Below are positions 8,662 through 16,785 of a stretch of 35,145 nt of DNA, piece after piece. The stretch spans positions 1 to 35,145 of the forward strand of contig CAKZLZ010000154.1 of assembly GCA_937127435.1 (NCBI GenBank), written 5' to 3'. A model generated the notes under the pieces. It ran no database searches. It was not told the DNA's origin and saw only the letters and a list, made by a program, of their open reading frames with translations. The DNA comes from an uncultured Verrucomicrobiota bacterium (lineage in GTDB: Bacteria; Verrucomicrobiota; Kiritimatiellia; SS1-B-03-39; UBA6053). How positions within the stretch are numbered: position 1 is the first letter of the stretch; the number at the start of each line of letters is the position of its first letter. Both the position numbers and the translations under genes were made by a program.

Positions 8662-10989
8662 TTAAGGCAACAAACCCATTTCATCCTGCCAGAGCAACAC
8701 CGGCGCTTTTTGCCCCTTCTCTTCGGCCCAGGTGTCGATCTCCTGTTGAATCAACTGGCGGACCTGAATACTCATCTGATGTCGGATTTTCGGACTGTCC
8801 ACTTGAAAGAGCATACTGAGGGTCGGTTCCTTGGCCCGGGTAAATAATCGGAATCCACCTTTTTCATTGGCGGATGCGGTCCCGTTCAACACATCACGCA
8901 AAGGTCCACTCAAGGCCTCCGCAATCTTTTGGGCCGAAGCATCCACATTCTCCGGATCAAATCCAACTGATAGCGCTCCTTTGCCATCAGGAGAACCAAA
9001 GAGCAGGCGGCAATCCCCATTTGCCAGATCGCTGAATGCCAACACCCCGTCTGCCTTGCCCCGGAAATTTTCCAGTTCCTCTGTGATCCCGGCATCCGGT
9101 TTCGGTTCCGCCTCCGCGTCTCCCATATCTGAAACCGGCTCCTCTTCCTCTACCCCTTGCGGTTCGGAGACCGGCTCTAAAGGCACTTCCACCGGCGTCA
9201 TCTCCGGACTGTTGGGCGGCTCAAGCTCCGCAATTTGCTCTTCCGTCGGATTTTGGGTGAGGGACTCTTCGATCTCTGCCAAATTTTCTTTCACGGATTC
9301 ATACCATTGACGAACCGTTTTACGCAATTCATCCGCCGTTCGCCCCGTCATCTCTTGCCAGCGGGGGTCCTGTGCTTCCCTGATTCCCTGCCAACGCTGT
9401 TCCCAGGCTTTGCGCCACTGATCATACAAGGCATTCGCATCCTGCCCATTGGCCACCGAAGCTTTTAAGGCATCCATCCCTTCTTTTTCCATCTCCCGAA
9501 TCAACTGAATTTGCGCCTCCAACGATTTCAGCGCCGGTTGTAAATCCTCATTCAGTTCTTCGACAGCGAGGGTTTGGGTTTCAGTGAAGATCCGGGACGT
9601 CGGGTCGTCTTCCATTTCAAAAGCCTGGGCGATTTGTTTGCTTTCACGGGCTTCCGCCAACTCCCGATCATAAAACCAAAGCACCACCGATTCCGGCAAG
9701 CCCTCTTCAGTCAAAAGTCCGGGGTAGAAAACCTGCAGTTGTTCTACGGCTATCGCTTGTCGAATCGCGGGAAGCAGTTGATTTAATTTCTTATCGATTT
9801 CCGCTTCCCAAGTGGATGCCAAATGCCCTTCGCCTTGGAGGGATTCCAAATAATAATCGCGCAAAGCCGCTTGCCGTGGAGCAGGTGCATTCACCATCCA
9901 GGCATCCACCAATTGCTCAACCATCACCTCCACCACAGCCATCTTCAATGCTTCTGCACTGGCCTCCGGGCGGAGATGCGCGGAAAGTTTTACTTTCATC
10001 ATTCTTTCCAACATCACAGGGGTCACCGCCCCCTCTTCCCAAACCTGAAGGAAGTTCACCAGTTGTGCTTTTTCCCAATCCACCGCGGCGGCGTCTCCCC
10101 AAAGCGACACCACTTCAAAAACGCCATACACCGGAGGGCGCGCTTCCGGTTTGGCGGCCGGCGCGGCTTTCAGACCGGCTTGAATGGCCCGCATCATATC
10201 ATCCGCCACCCACAGGTCCTTCTCTCCCAGGTTTTGTTTGAGGGCCCCGGTGACCAGATCGATTTGCCCCTGATATTGCAGCCAAAGATTTTTGAGTACC
10301 TTTTCAGATAAACGTGCGGGTTCCTGTGACACTTCCTCCAACAAAAACTCAAAAGGCACCACTTGTGACTTTATTGAATCTTTTAAGCTCTGAAATTCGG
10401 ATTCCGTCAAAGGCGCGGTCGGCCCTTCCGCTTTGGCATTCAGCCCCAATAACCATTGATCCACTTCCGCCTGTGACGGATAGTGAAGCCCCGCTTCCAG
10501 CTGTTTCTTCAGTTCACTTACCGTCCTTTCACGGGCCTGTGGATACACCTGCTTTACAGCAGTCGCCGAAAATTTTTCCGCACCGCGGTCCCGTTGATTT
10601 TCCCAGTCTGCGGCCGCCCGCTTTTGAATCACTTCCGCATCCAGGGGCAAAGGACTTTGCGATTGTGCCGACTGAATGGCGGCTTGCATATTCGCATTAA
10701 AGTTTTGCTTCCGCCATTCCGTTAACCATGCGGATGCCACGGCTTCACCGGCCGCTTTTTGTTGGTAACCTTTTACGTCATTCAAAATGGCCTTCGACAA
10801 TTCCGCCGAAAGCTCAAAGCTTTCTTCGGGATGCCATTCACTTTGTTGGCTTAACAGCAAAACCACATCCTGCGCCGCCGCCCGCAAGGCCAGACTTTGC
10901 TTGGCGCGTTGCTTGGGATCAAATTCCTGTGAAAAAGCCGTAAAGCTCAGGATACCCACTGCACAAAAAGCCACCTGAATCCTTTTCAC
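8662..10989 (-). CDS. Large secreted helical protein, third gene of ExbB-like cassette
   Basis: I do not recognise a family. The 775-residue protein has a Sec signal peptide (AFCAVGILSFTAFSQEF, cleavage near residue 20) and should lie in the periplasm or on the surface. Most of it (about 20-590) is alpha-helical and rich in Q, E, W and A, with many W/Y-K/E repeats suited to long coiled coils. A Pro/Glu linker at about 590-640 (including VEVPLEPVSEPQ) leads to a compact C-terminal domain of about 130 residues (DGVLAFSDLANGDCRLLFG onward). It starts with GTG inside the stop codon of the preceding gene (GTGA overlap), so it is translationally coupled to the one-TM protein and the channel-like protein. 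It may be the periplasmic effector or anchor that those two drive; this is inference. Confidence 0.85.
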   Translation of the reverse strand: MKRIQVAFCAVGILSFTAFSQEFDPKQRAKQSLALRAAAQDVVLLLSQQSEWHPEESFELSAELSKAILNDVKGYQQKAAGEAVASAWLTEWRKQNFNANMQAAIQSAQSQSPLPLDAEVIQKRAAADWENQRDRGAEKFSATAVKQVYPQARERTVSELKKQLEAGLHYPSQAEVDQWLLGLNAKAEGPTAPLTESEFQSLKDSIKSQVVPFEFLLEEVSQEPARLSEKVLKNLWLQYQGQIDLVTGALKQNLGEKDLWVADDMMRAIQAGLKAAPAAKPEARPPVYGVFEVVSLWGDAAAVDWEKAQLVNFLQVWEEGAVTPVMLERMMKVKLSAHLRPEASAEALKMAVVEVMVEQLVDAWMVNAPAPRQAALRDYYLESLQGEGHLASTWEAEIDKKLNQLLPAIRQAIAVEQLQVFYPGLLTEEGLPESVVLWFYDRELAEARESKQIAQAFEMEDDPTSRIFTETQTLAVEELNEDLQPALKSLEAQIQLIREMEKEGMDALKASVANGQDANALYDQWRKAWEQRWQGIREAQDPRWQEMTGRTADELRKTVRQWYESVKENLAEIEESLTQNPTEEQIAELEPPNSPEMTPVEVPLEPVSEPQGVEEEEPVSDMGDAEAEPKPDAGITEELENFRGKADGVLAFSDLANGDCRLLFGSPDGKGALSVGFDPENVDASAQKIAEALSGPLRDVLNGTASANEKGGFRLFTRAKEPTLSMLFQVDSPKIRHQMSIQVRQLIQQEIDTWAEEKGQKAPVLLWQDEMGLLP

Positions 10990-11741
10990 TGTGCCACCTC
11001 ATATTCCTGGGTGACCCGGTCAAGAAAGGGATACCCCCGTTGCGAAAGCTCTTTGGAAATACGCCGCAATTCGGATGCCGCTTCAACCGGTTGGGATGAT
11101 TCATTCAAAGGGAGCCGGGCCGCTGTTTCAGAAATCGCCGTCCACTGAAGCTCTTCCACTTGTTTTCGCCACTGCAACATTCGGTCCGCAATATGCGCCA
11201 GGGCATAGGCCCTGCGTTCAGGTGTAATCAGGGATTCAGGAGGAAGTATAGACACATCATCCGGCGTCACTGAAGCCAGCGGATCATACAAAACCAGCAG
11301 CGGCCCCTCTGCGTCCGGATCCGGGAGCAAGGCCTCTTCGTAAAGCCTCAGCTGCAGCGCATCCTGCTTATTTAATTCCTGACTCTTCTCGCAAAGTTTT
11401 TGAAACCGTGCATCTCCGGGAAAAGATCCTTCCCACAAGATCCGGGAGGCATCGGGAAACGCCGGCAACTCGGCTTCAACGGCCCAGTCGTCCATCACCT
11501 GATCAATCCGGAAGATCAACTGCTGCTTCCACATTTCCAGAATCGCCGGACTCTCTTCCTGCGCGGTCATGGTTTGACCAATCACCAGTAAACGGGTCAT
11601 AATGGCCAGGATCAAAACCAAGGGTAATGAAATTTGCACCAAAGCATCATTCGGACTCAGGGAAAAAAGTTTGGTGGGCGAGGAGCTGACCAGATCATCA
11701 ATCGAGCGGATCTGCCTCATGGCATCCGGACGGTTTCTCAT
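10986..11741 (-). CDS. Single-TM partner (ExbD/MotB-like topology), second gene of cassette
   Basis: A 251-residue protein with a short cytosolic N-terminus, one membrane span (about 33-55, LVQISLPLVLILAIMT) and a helical periplasmic part of about 190 residues. There is no detectable sequence signature of ExbD, TolR or OmpA. However, its topology, size and place directly behind a MotA/TolQ/ExbB-like gene fit a stator partner. Asp32 (PNDALV) sits at the N-terminal edge of the span, where MotB and ExbD carry their proton-binding Asp. The usual peptidoglycan-binding OmpA domain is missing; the periplasmic part could instead bind the large secreted protein encoded next. It overlaps both neighbours by 4 nt (ATGA at 11738-11741, GTGA at 10986-10989). 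The role is inferred from topology and context. Confidence 0.8.
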   Translation of the reverse strand: MRNRPDAMRQIRSIDDLVSSSPTKLFSLSPNDALVQISLPLVLILAIMTRLLVIGQTMTAQEESPAILEMWKQQLIFRIDQVMDDWAVEAELPAFPDASRILWEGSFPGDARFQKLCEKSQELNKQDALQLRLYEEALLPDPDAEGPLLVLYDPLASVTPDDVSILPPESLITPERRAYALAHIADRMLQWRKQVEELQWTAISETAARLPLNESSQPVEAASELRRISKELSQRGYPFLDRVTQEYEVAQ

Positions 11742-12862
11742 GAAGCGCCCTTCCCTTCCGCACTTTCCAAAAACGTACCGAAGGCCTGACGCAAAGCACT
11801 CCGGTCCCCAATCCGGTCGCTATGCTCTTGCCGGAGATGGGCCAGAATTTCGGTGCGCTGTTGACTGGCCTGTTCTCCGGTCGCCTTTTGCTGGGAGCTC
11901 AGGGAAGCCATTTGCTCGCCCAGAGCCCGCAACACCTGATTCCCCTCCTGTTGCGCGGCAAGCTGAGAACCCATCTTCTCTTCCAAGGCACTGAGTTTCT
12001 CAATCAATGCGGTTCCCTGCAGCGCCTGCTGTGCGGCCAATTCCTGCTGATGCTGCTGCATGAGCTGCAACACATCCACCACCGACTTTTCAAAAGACTT
12101 GTTTTCGGCCCCTTCCCTGAGAAGCTGCACATCGCTTTGGATCTGCTGCAGGGATTTAGGGAATTCAGGAAAATCCTCTAACCCCAATTGTTCCCGGAAA
12201 TCCTCGCTGGCACAGCCCAGGGCCTGCATATCCTGAATGAGTCCGCGAAAGGTTTCTTCCAAACTCAGACTTTCATCGGGAACCGGCATTTGGACCGCGC
12301 GGTGACACAACCAGGTCAGAGGACGGGCCGCCAAAAATGCACCGGCCAGCCCCAGCAGTGAACTTAACAAAGCGGTCGCGGTTCCACCCAGCAACTGATC
12401 GAAAGTCTGCTGAATCTTCTCGGATGAAATGGTCTCTCCCCCCAGATCGCTTACCCCGCTCACATCCAAACCGATGAGCAAGCCATACAGCGTTCCCGCC
12501 AGCCCCAACATCACCAGGAAAAACGGAAAATGTGGCGGATACGGATCATAGATCACATGCAAAAGCCGGTCTTGTGCATCTGCGCCCCATTTCCAAACCC
12601 GCACGGCCAAGCCCAAAGGAAACAAACAAAGCAGCAACAGAATCAACGTGCTGATCGTACTCAAGTCGTCGCAATAGACTCGCAAGGCCTGATAGCTGCC
12701 TGCGGGAATGATTCCCTCGAAGCCTCGCCAGGACGGGTGGTGCACCTGAATAGCGACATCAAGGTTTACCAACCAAAGCAAGGTCGCGGGAAGACACAAC
12801 AGAAACGAGACGCCAGCCAAAAGGACCAGACGAAATTTTGAGGGATGAACAGGCTGAGACAA
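11738..12862 (-). CDS. MotA/TolQ/ExbB-like channel protein with coiled-coil tail, first gene of cassette
   Basis: A 374-residue protein with four spans at about 11-34, 67-88, 111-134 and 157-181. Spans 3 and 4 match the MotA/TolQ/ExbB channel core: LVMLGLAGTLYGLLIG parallels IGLFGTVWGIM, and LLGGTATALLSSLLGLAGAF parallels IAEALIATAIGLFAAIPA, keeping the Thr of span 3 and a Thr/Ser run in span 4. Residues about 195-374 form a Gln/Glu/Leu-rich cytosolic coiled coil. A TolQ/MotA core followed by such a tail is the layout of ZorA from the Zorya defence system, but no Zorya helicase or nuclease genes are present. The start is TTG at 12862, backed by CCAGGAG 6 nt upstream. Likely a proton-driven motor subunit that powers the two downstream products; what work it does is unknown. 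Confidence 0.8.
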   Translation of the reverse strand: MSQPVHPSKFRLVLLAGVSFLLCLPATLLWLVNLDVAIQVHHPSWRGFEGIIPAGSYQALRVYCDDLSTISTLILLLLCLFPLGLAVRVWKWGADAQDRLLHVIYDPYPPHFPFFLVMLGLAGTLYGLLIGLDVSGVSDLGGETISSEKIQQTFDQLLGGTATALLSSLLGLAGAFLAARPLTWLCHRAVQMPVPDESLSLEETFRGLIQDMQALGCASEDFREQLGLEDFPEFPKSLQQIQSDVQLLREGAENKSFEKSVVDVLQLMQQHQQELAAQQALQGTALIEKLSALEEKMGSQLAAQQEGNQVLRALGEQMASLSSQQKATGEQASQQRTEILAHLRQEHSDRIGDRSALRQAFGTFLESAEGKGAS

Positions 12863-13006
12863 AGTGAACTCCTGGCAATTCAGAGGGATGCAAATACAAT
12901 GCCCAGCTTACAGGAAACCCCAAGGATTCCACGATCTTTTTCCTTACACATTTTTAAGAAGTGCGGAACGGATGGCGTTTTATGTATTCACCATTCACGC
13001 GGGGGC

Positions 13007-13038
13007 AAAAAGAAAGCGTAACCGGGAAGGCCACGCTT
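13007..13038 (-). terminator. Rho-independent terminator of the PEP-CTERM gene
   Basis: On the minus strand AAGCGT (13038-13033) pairs with ACGCTT (13019-13014), followed directly by TCTTTTTG. It lies 28 nt past the stop codon of the PEP-CTERM gene at 13066. Confidence 0.6.
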
Positions 13039-13065
13039 AAAATATTTCTATTTTGCAGTCTTAAT

Positions 13066-13881
13066 TTACCCGCGCGAACGGTGCCTAAAAAGAAGAACCG
13101 AAGCCAAGCCCAATCCTATCATCAGCAAGGAAGAAGGCTCAGGAACCGCCTGTATCCCCAGAATTAAAGAAGGATCTACCGTTACTGACCCCGATTCGGT
13201 AATCGTCATCTGGCTAATACTTCCACCCACCAGCACACCAAAGTCCGTAAGGTCCAGCCCGATCACCCCTTGAGAGCCTCCGGAACTTGTGTTTTTCACT
13301 GTACCAAAGGTCATGCTATCCAATTCAGCAACTGTGGTGATACCGTCGTGTGGAGAGGGCGTTGCAAAATAGTTGGCGGTCAGGGATGCGGATTCAGAAT
13401 GAAAATCCCCCCCCGTAGGAACATTCCCGGTGGCCATTCCGGTAAAGGTGGTGCCATTGATGGTGACATTAAACACATCGCTCGAGAAAGCCCCCCAGTC
13501 AAAAAACACCAAATCAATATCACCACTCCCGGTATTCACAATCGCCTGATCAAAAGTAAACACCATTTCATTGATGTTCAGAATCGCGGTGTCCAATCTC
13601 AAATCGGACAACATCCCGGAGCGGTTTCCAGCTCCCGGTGACGGGGCAGAAGTATCCGAGCCAACCATCAATTGAACCTGACCTGTATCGGTTACGCCGG
13701 TCATGGTTCCATTAACCAGGTTGGTTGCATCATGCGTGGTACCATCCACCTCAATGGTATCTAAAATCGGTCCGGTCGGTAATGCCACACCCTTCAGAGA
13801 GAAGTTGGTAATATCTCCCGCATGTAAAACAAGCGCGTTAACCACAACCAGGGTGGAAAGTAGAAAAGTTTTTTTCATCAT
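13066..13881 (-). CDS. PEP-CTERM sorted surface protein
   Basis: A secreted protein of 271 residues. The signal peptide MMKKTFLLSTLVVVNALVLH is followed by a Gly/Thr/Asp-rich beta-type domain without known catalytic motifs. A C-terminal sorting signal completes it: VPEPSS, a hydrophobic span, and RHRSRG. PEP-CTERM proteins are handled by an exosortase, which is not in this window, and usually end up on the cell surface or in exopolymer. The start at 13881 (or 13878) has GGAGA 6-9 nt upstream; a 43-residue longer frame would reach into the LacI gene and is rejected. It lies 73 nt after the LacI gene and may be the last gene of that operon, or be controlled by it. A terminator follows. Confidence 0.88.
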   Translation of the reverse strand: MMKKTFLLSTLVVVNALVLHAGDITNFSLKGVALPTGPILDTIEVDGTTHDATNLVNGTMTGVTDTGQVQLMVGSDTSAPSPGAGNRSGMLSDLRLDTAILNINEMVFTFDQAIVNTGSGDIDLVFFDWGAFSSDVFNVTINGTTFTGMATGNVPTGGDFHSESASLTANYFATPSPHDGITTVAELDSMTFGTVKNTSSGGSQGVIGLDLTDFGVLVGGSISQMTITESGSVTVDPSLILGIQAVPEPSSLLMIGLGLASVLLFRHRSRG

Positions 13882-13954
13882 AATATTCTCCGACGGGTTC
13901 ATCGTTTTATCCAAGCTAACACGTATCCCTCTCCCGGCGAAGCTTGTTGGAACA

Positions 13955-14995
13955 TTACCCGTTAGGTTCCCGGGGACGGATACTGTCCCCTTCCTGCAAA
14001 ATTCCATCAATAAACATGGTCTTGGGACTCTGCGGGAGCCCGCGTTCGTTGCGCATCAACTGTGCGGTAACCAAATCACAGGCGGCCGCACCCAATTCAT
14101 TCCAGCGACGAATAATACGGGTATGGCTGAGCTTCGGATCATCATTCCCCTGGGCATCCACATATCCCATTTCATCCGGAACCCGCAGATTCAGCCCTGC
14201 CAATGCCTCCCTAACACCCAACCGCCCCGCCTCCACCAGCGCATCGGGTTTTTCTTTTTTCAACCATTTCCGAAAGGCCGGATCAGCGGCGGACCTGTGA
14301 AAGAAGGGCTGACACATGCAATGTTGATGACGCATGGTTTGCACCGCAAATGCTGCACTCCATGAATAATTGTTCCGCAAATCAGACCCCTGATCGACAC
14401 AAACGCCGATTCGCTGATAGCCGCGCTTTTTTAAGCACCGGATGGCCAGGTCCAAACAGGAGGTTAAATGACTGCAAGCCCGGTGCATTTTGGGACGTAA
14501 AAGCGTATGTCCAAGCGTGGCCCAGGCAAACCCATCCCAGTCAAAAGAGACATGCCGTTTTGATTGAGGGAGCGGGGCAATGACGACGCCCTGAACCCCG
14601 CGGGCAATATACACGGAACGAAGCCTGTCTTTCGTCATCCCGGGTTTGCCGGCCCAGATCGGCATCACCGAATACCCCAAAAGCTCTGCACGCTCTTTCA
14701 TCCCCCGGTAAAGCCCCTTCATAAAATCTATTTGGTGAAAAGCACTTTCTTCCGGATGATAGTACACAAAAGCAAGATTCGCAGACTTCTGTGTTGGATT
14801 ACGACTCCTCAATTGCTGCATGTGCGCCGACATCATCGGATTGGGTCGATAGCCTAACGCCTCCGCGATTTTTTGAATCTTCTCTCGGGTTTCATCACTC
14901 ACTCCCGCCTGATTCCGCAGGGCAACTGAAACTGAATTTTTCGACACCCCGGCTCGCCGTGCAATATCTTCCAGGGTTATAGGTTTTGAGGGCAT
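13955..14995 (-). CDS. LacI-family transcriptional regulator
   Basis: A sugar-responsive DNA-binding protein of 346 residues. The N-terminal helix-turn-helix and hinge are clear: ITLEDIARRAGVSKNSVSVA (6-25), then LRNQAGVSDETREKIQKIAE and LGYRPNP. The rest is a periplasmic-binding-protein fold with the usual GVVIAPLP, RGYQRIGVCVDQ and PDEMGYVD segments, presumably binding a sugar. The ATG at 14995 follows the stop of the alpha/alpha-toroid gene by 5 nt, so the two are co-translated; a 35-residue N-terminal extension inside that gene is rejected. It probably controls the surrounding carbohydrate-type cluster (toroid protein, pseudopilin, propeller lipoprotein, PEP-CTERM protein). The ligand cannot be predicted. 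Confidence 0.95.
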   Translation of the reverse strand: MPSKPITLEDIARRAGVSKNSVSVALRNQAGVSDETREKIQKIAEALGYRPNPMMSAHMQQLRSRNPTQKSANLAFVYYHPEESAFHQIDFMKGLYRGMKERAELLGYSVMPIWAGKPGMTKDRLRSVYIARGVQGVVIAPLPQSKRHVSFDWDGFAWATLGHTLLRPKMHRACSHLTSCLDLAIRCLKKRGYQRIGVCVDQGSDLRNNYSWSAAFAVQTMRHQHCMCQPFFHRSAADPAFRKWLKKEKPDALVEAGRLGVREALAGLNLRVPDEMGYVDAQGNDDPKLSHTRIIRRWNELGAAACDLVTAQLMRNERGLPQSPKTMFIDGILQEGDSIRPREPNG

Positions 14996-15000
14996 GAACT

Positions 15001-15999
15001 CTAAATAAACGGTCGCCGGTCCAAAACCAGCTTTAAAGGACGGGAGGTTATCAACACCCCCGGCAAGGCGCTTTGCAATTCCGCCAACGCACACAGGCAT
15101 CCAAACAGCAAATGCAAGTCGTTGAGCCCATGCGCCTCCTCAAAATCACCCGACAAAACCCATACCAAATACACCCGGGTGAAATCCAGCAATTCCTCCC
15201 GGCATTCATCATACCGGTGTCCGGACTGACGCAGGGCCCGGGTCATGCAGTACACCCAATCCACCGGAGCAAAGCCCCAACTCTGATCTACCGGGAAAGG
15301 GTCGTCATGACGTATACGAAAGCAGGTATCAATGAGCGCTTTCGGGTAGCGCAAAGGCCGATGATCCGACTCCATATTAAATAAATAATGAAAGGTGCCC
15401 GCCAAGCAGGGAAAATAACTGCCCGGCTCTCGGGATTTTTGAATTCTTCCGCGCCGGTGCATACCGCTTTCGGGATCACATTCATCCCACAGCCATTGAA
15501 AATACCGGTCTTTCCAAGCCAGATCAGCCTCTCCGGTCAAAACCAGCCCCACGTAACATCCCGCCCCCTGATGAGATGCGGCCCAGGGATTGTCCCAATC
15601 CAACTGGTCCAGAAACGTTTCGATCCCCCCCGGTGCAAGTAAATGCCGTAATCCTTCCACAGGATACAAGGGTTGTGCATCAAACAATTCGAGAGCGGCA
15701 ATACAATGCGCGGTGACATGAATCCGGTGGTGGGTCGATTCGGTAAAAAACCCGGTTTCAGGGTCCTGCAGAGACTGCAAAGCCCGCACCCACTTTTCTC
15801 GTACCTGCGGATCTCCGGGGAAATGCCCCAGCGTATACAGAATATTGGCCGCATCTGCACAACCGTAAGGATTGATCCCCGGTTCCCCGGTTCGTTTTTC
15901 CAGCCCCTTCCCCCAACGGCCATAGATGCCGGTTTCCAGTTCGCACTCCGCAACCTTGCGCAAAACCTTGTTCACAAATGGATCGAGGTCGATTTTCAT
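15001..15999 (-). CDS. Uncharacterised alpha/alpha-toroid protein (prenyltransferase/cyclase-like fold)
   Basis: A 332-residue protein without signal peptide or membrane span. Repeated helical hairpins carry turns such as SLQDPETGFFTE, HVTAHCIAALELF, DECDPESGMHRRG and FPCLAGTFHYLFN. These look like the repeats of the squalene-cyclase/prenyltransferase-type (alpha/alpha) toroid fold, which is also used by several polysaccharide-active enzymes. Conserved-looking acidic and aromatic residues in the turns could line an active-site cavity, but no catalytic signature is recognised. AGGAGAG 6 nt before the ATG supports the start. It lies between a pseudopilin gene (26 nt upstream) and a LacI regulator (5 nt downstream). 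A cytosolic role in sugar metabolism is suggested only by that context. Confidence 0.8.
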   Translation of the reverse strand: MKIDLDPFVNKVLRKVAECELETGIYGRWGKGLEKRTGEPGINPYGCADAANILYTLGHFPGDPQVREKWVRALQSLQDPETGFFTESTHHRIHVTAHCIAALELFDAQPLYPVEGLRHLLAPGGIETFLDQLDWDNPWAASHQGAGCYVGLVLTGEADLAWKDRYFQWLWDECDPESGMHRRGRIQKSREPGSYFPCLAGTFHYLFNMESDHRPLRYPKALIDTCFRIRHDDPFPVDQSWGFAPVDWVYCMTRALRQSGHRYDECREELLDFTRVYLVWVLSGDFEEAHGLNDLHLLFGCLCALAELQSALPGVLITSRPLKLVLDRRPFI

Positions 16000-16025
16000 T
16001 TCCGGCTCTCCTGAGAGGAAAAAGA

Positions 16026-16712
16026 TTATCTCCCGGGAATGGGCCAGTAATAATCCGAACCCATAATCGAAAAGAAATTTTCAAGATCCGTTGGCATGAC
16101 CCAGCGGCCATGACCATCCAGATAAACCGCATTCATTCCGCTCACAGGTTCATAAACCCCCGGTTCATTGTGCGCCAGAACGAACCCGTCCGGTTTGGAA
16201 AGAGTCAGACATCCCCAAAGTGCTGCTTCGGTAGGATAAGTAGACATGAGAGCCATATAAGGTTTATCCGTTGCGTAAGTCCCCTTGTAGTTCGCATCCA
16301 TATTGAAGTACTGATAGGTCGTAAATTTTATATCGTAATTATTCGTCGACGGGTTTCGGGCTTTACTTAGTTTTCCCGGACAAAACATCGCGATTTCCCG
16401 GGGACCTAAAATATCCAGAAAAATTTCATCATAATCCCCGAATGCATGGGGGAAATCACCCACCGGTCGAGCCACCTCCGGGAGCCTGCCTTCGTGTTCA
16501 CTCGCCCAGGCAACCGTGGCAATGGATATCTGACGTAACTTGCTCAAACATTTGGTCCGGGTCGCCTTCTCTAAAGATTTAGAGACAAAGGGAACCAGGA
16601 TCGAAACCAATATCGCAATAATGGCAATAACCACCAACATTTCAATCAGCGTGAAACCCGACCGTTTACTTGGGGCCAAAGGAAGGGGTGATGAAAATAA
16701 AAGTTTGCTCAT
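16026..16712 (-). CDS. Type II secretion-type pseudopilin, H-X9-DG class
   Basis: A 228-residue protein with a class III prepilin leader: SKRSG^[14 protein letters not shown], with cleavage after Gly19 and the conserved Glu at +5 (Glu24), followed by a long hydrophobic helix. The C-terminal part ends [11 protein letters not shown], the DG..RW motif of the very large PulG-like (H-X9-DG / DUF1559-like) family expanded in Planctomycetes and Verrucomicrobia, whose role is unclear. No other secretion or pilus genes are nearby, so it would rely on a prepilin peptidase encoded elsewhere. No ribosome-binding site is seen before the ATG at 16712. It sits between the propeller lipoprotein and the toroid protein, apparently in one operon. 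Confidence 0.92.
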   Translation of the reverse strand: MSKLLFSSPLPLAPSKRSGFTLIEMLVVIAIIAILVSILVPFVSKSLEKATRTKCLSKLRQISIATVAWASEHEGRLPEVARPVGDFPHAFGDYDEIFLDILGPREIAMFCPGKLSKARNPSTNNYDIKFTTYQYFNMDANYKGTYATDKPYMALMSTYPTEAALWGCLTLSKPDGFVLAHNEPGVYEPVSGMNAVYLDGHGRWVMPTDLENFFSIMGSDYYWPIPGR

Positions 16713-16785
16713 AAGGAGAGAGAGTTTTTCAGTTTACGGTTCCGACGGAAAAGTATCACACATTTTTAATCTGAAATCATCAATA

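Noticed and set aside
8662..12862. Complete Zorya anti-phage system
   Set aside because: The channel protein has ZorA-like layout, but the second protein lacks the ZorB OmpA domain, and no ZorC, ZorD or ZorE gene is adjacent.
13882..13954. Copy of the PEP-CTERM operator before the third PEP-CTERM gene
   Set aside because: The 73-nt gap has no TGTGAYAT or ATGTYAYA half-site and no matching promoter spacing.
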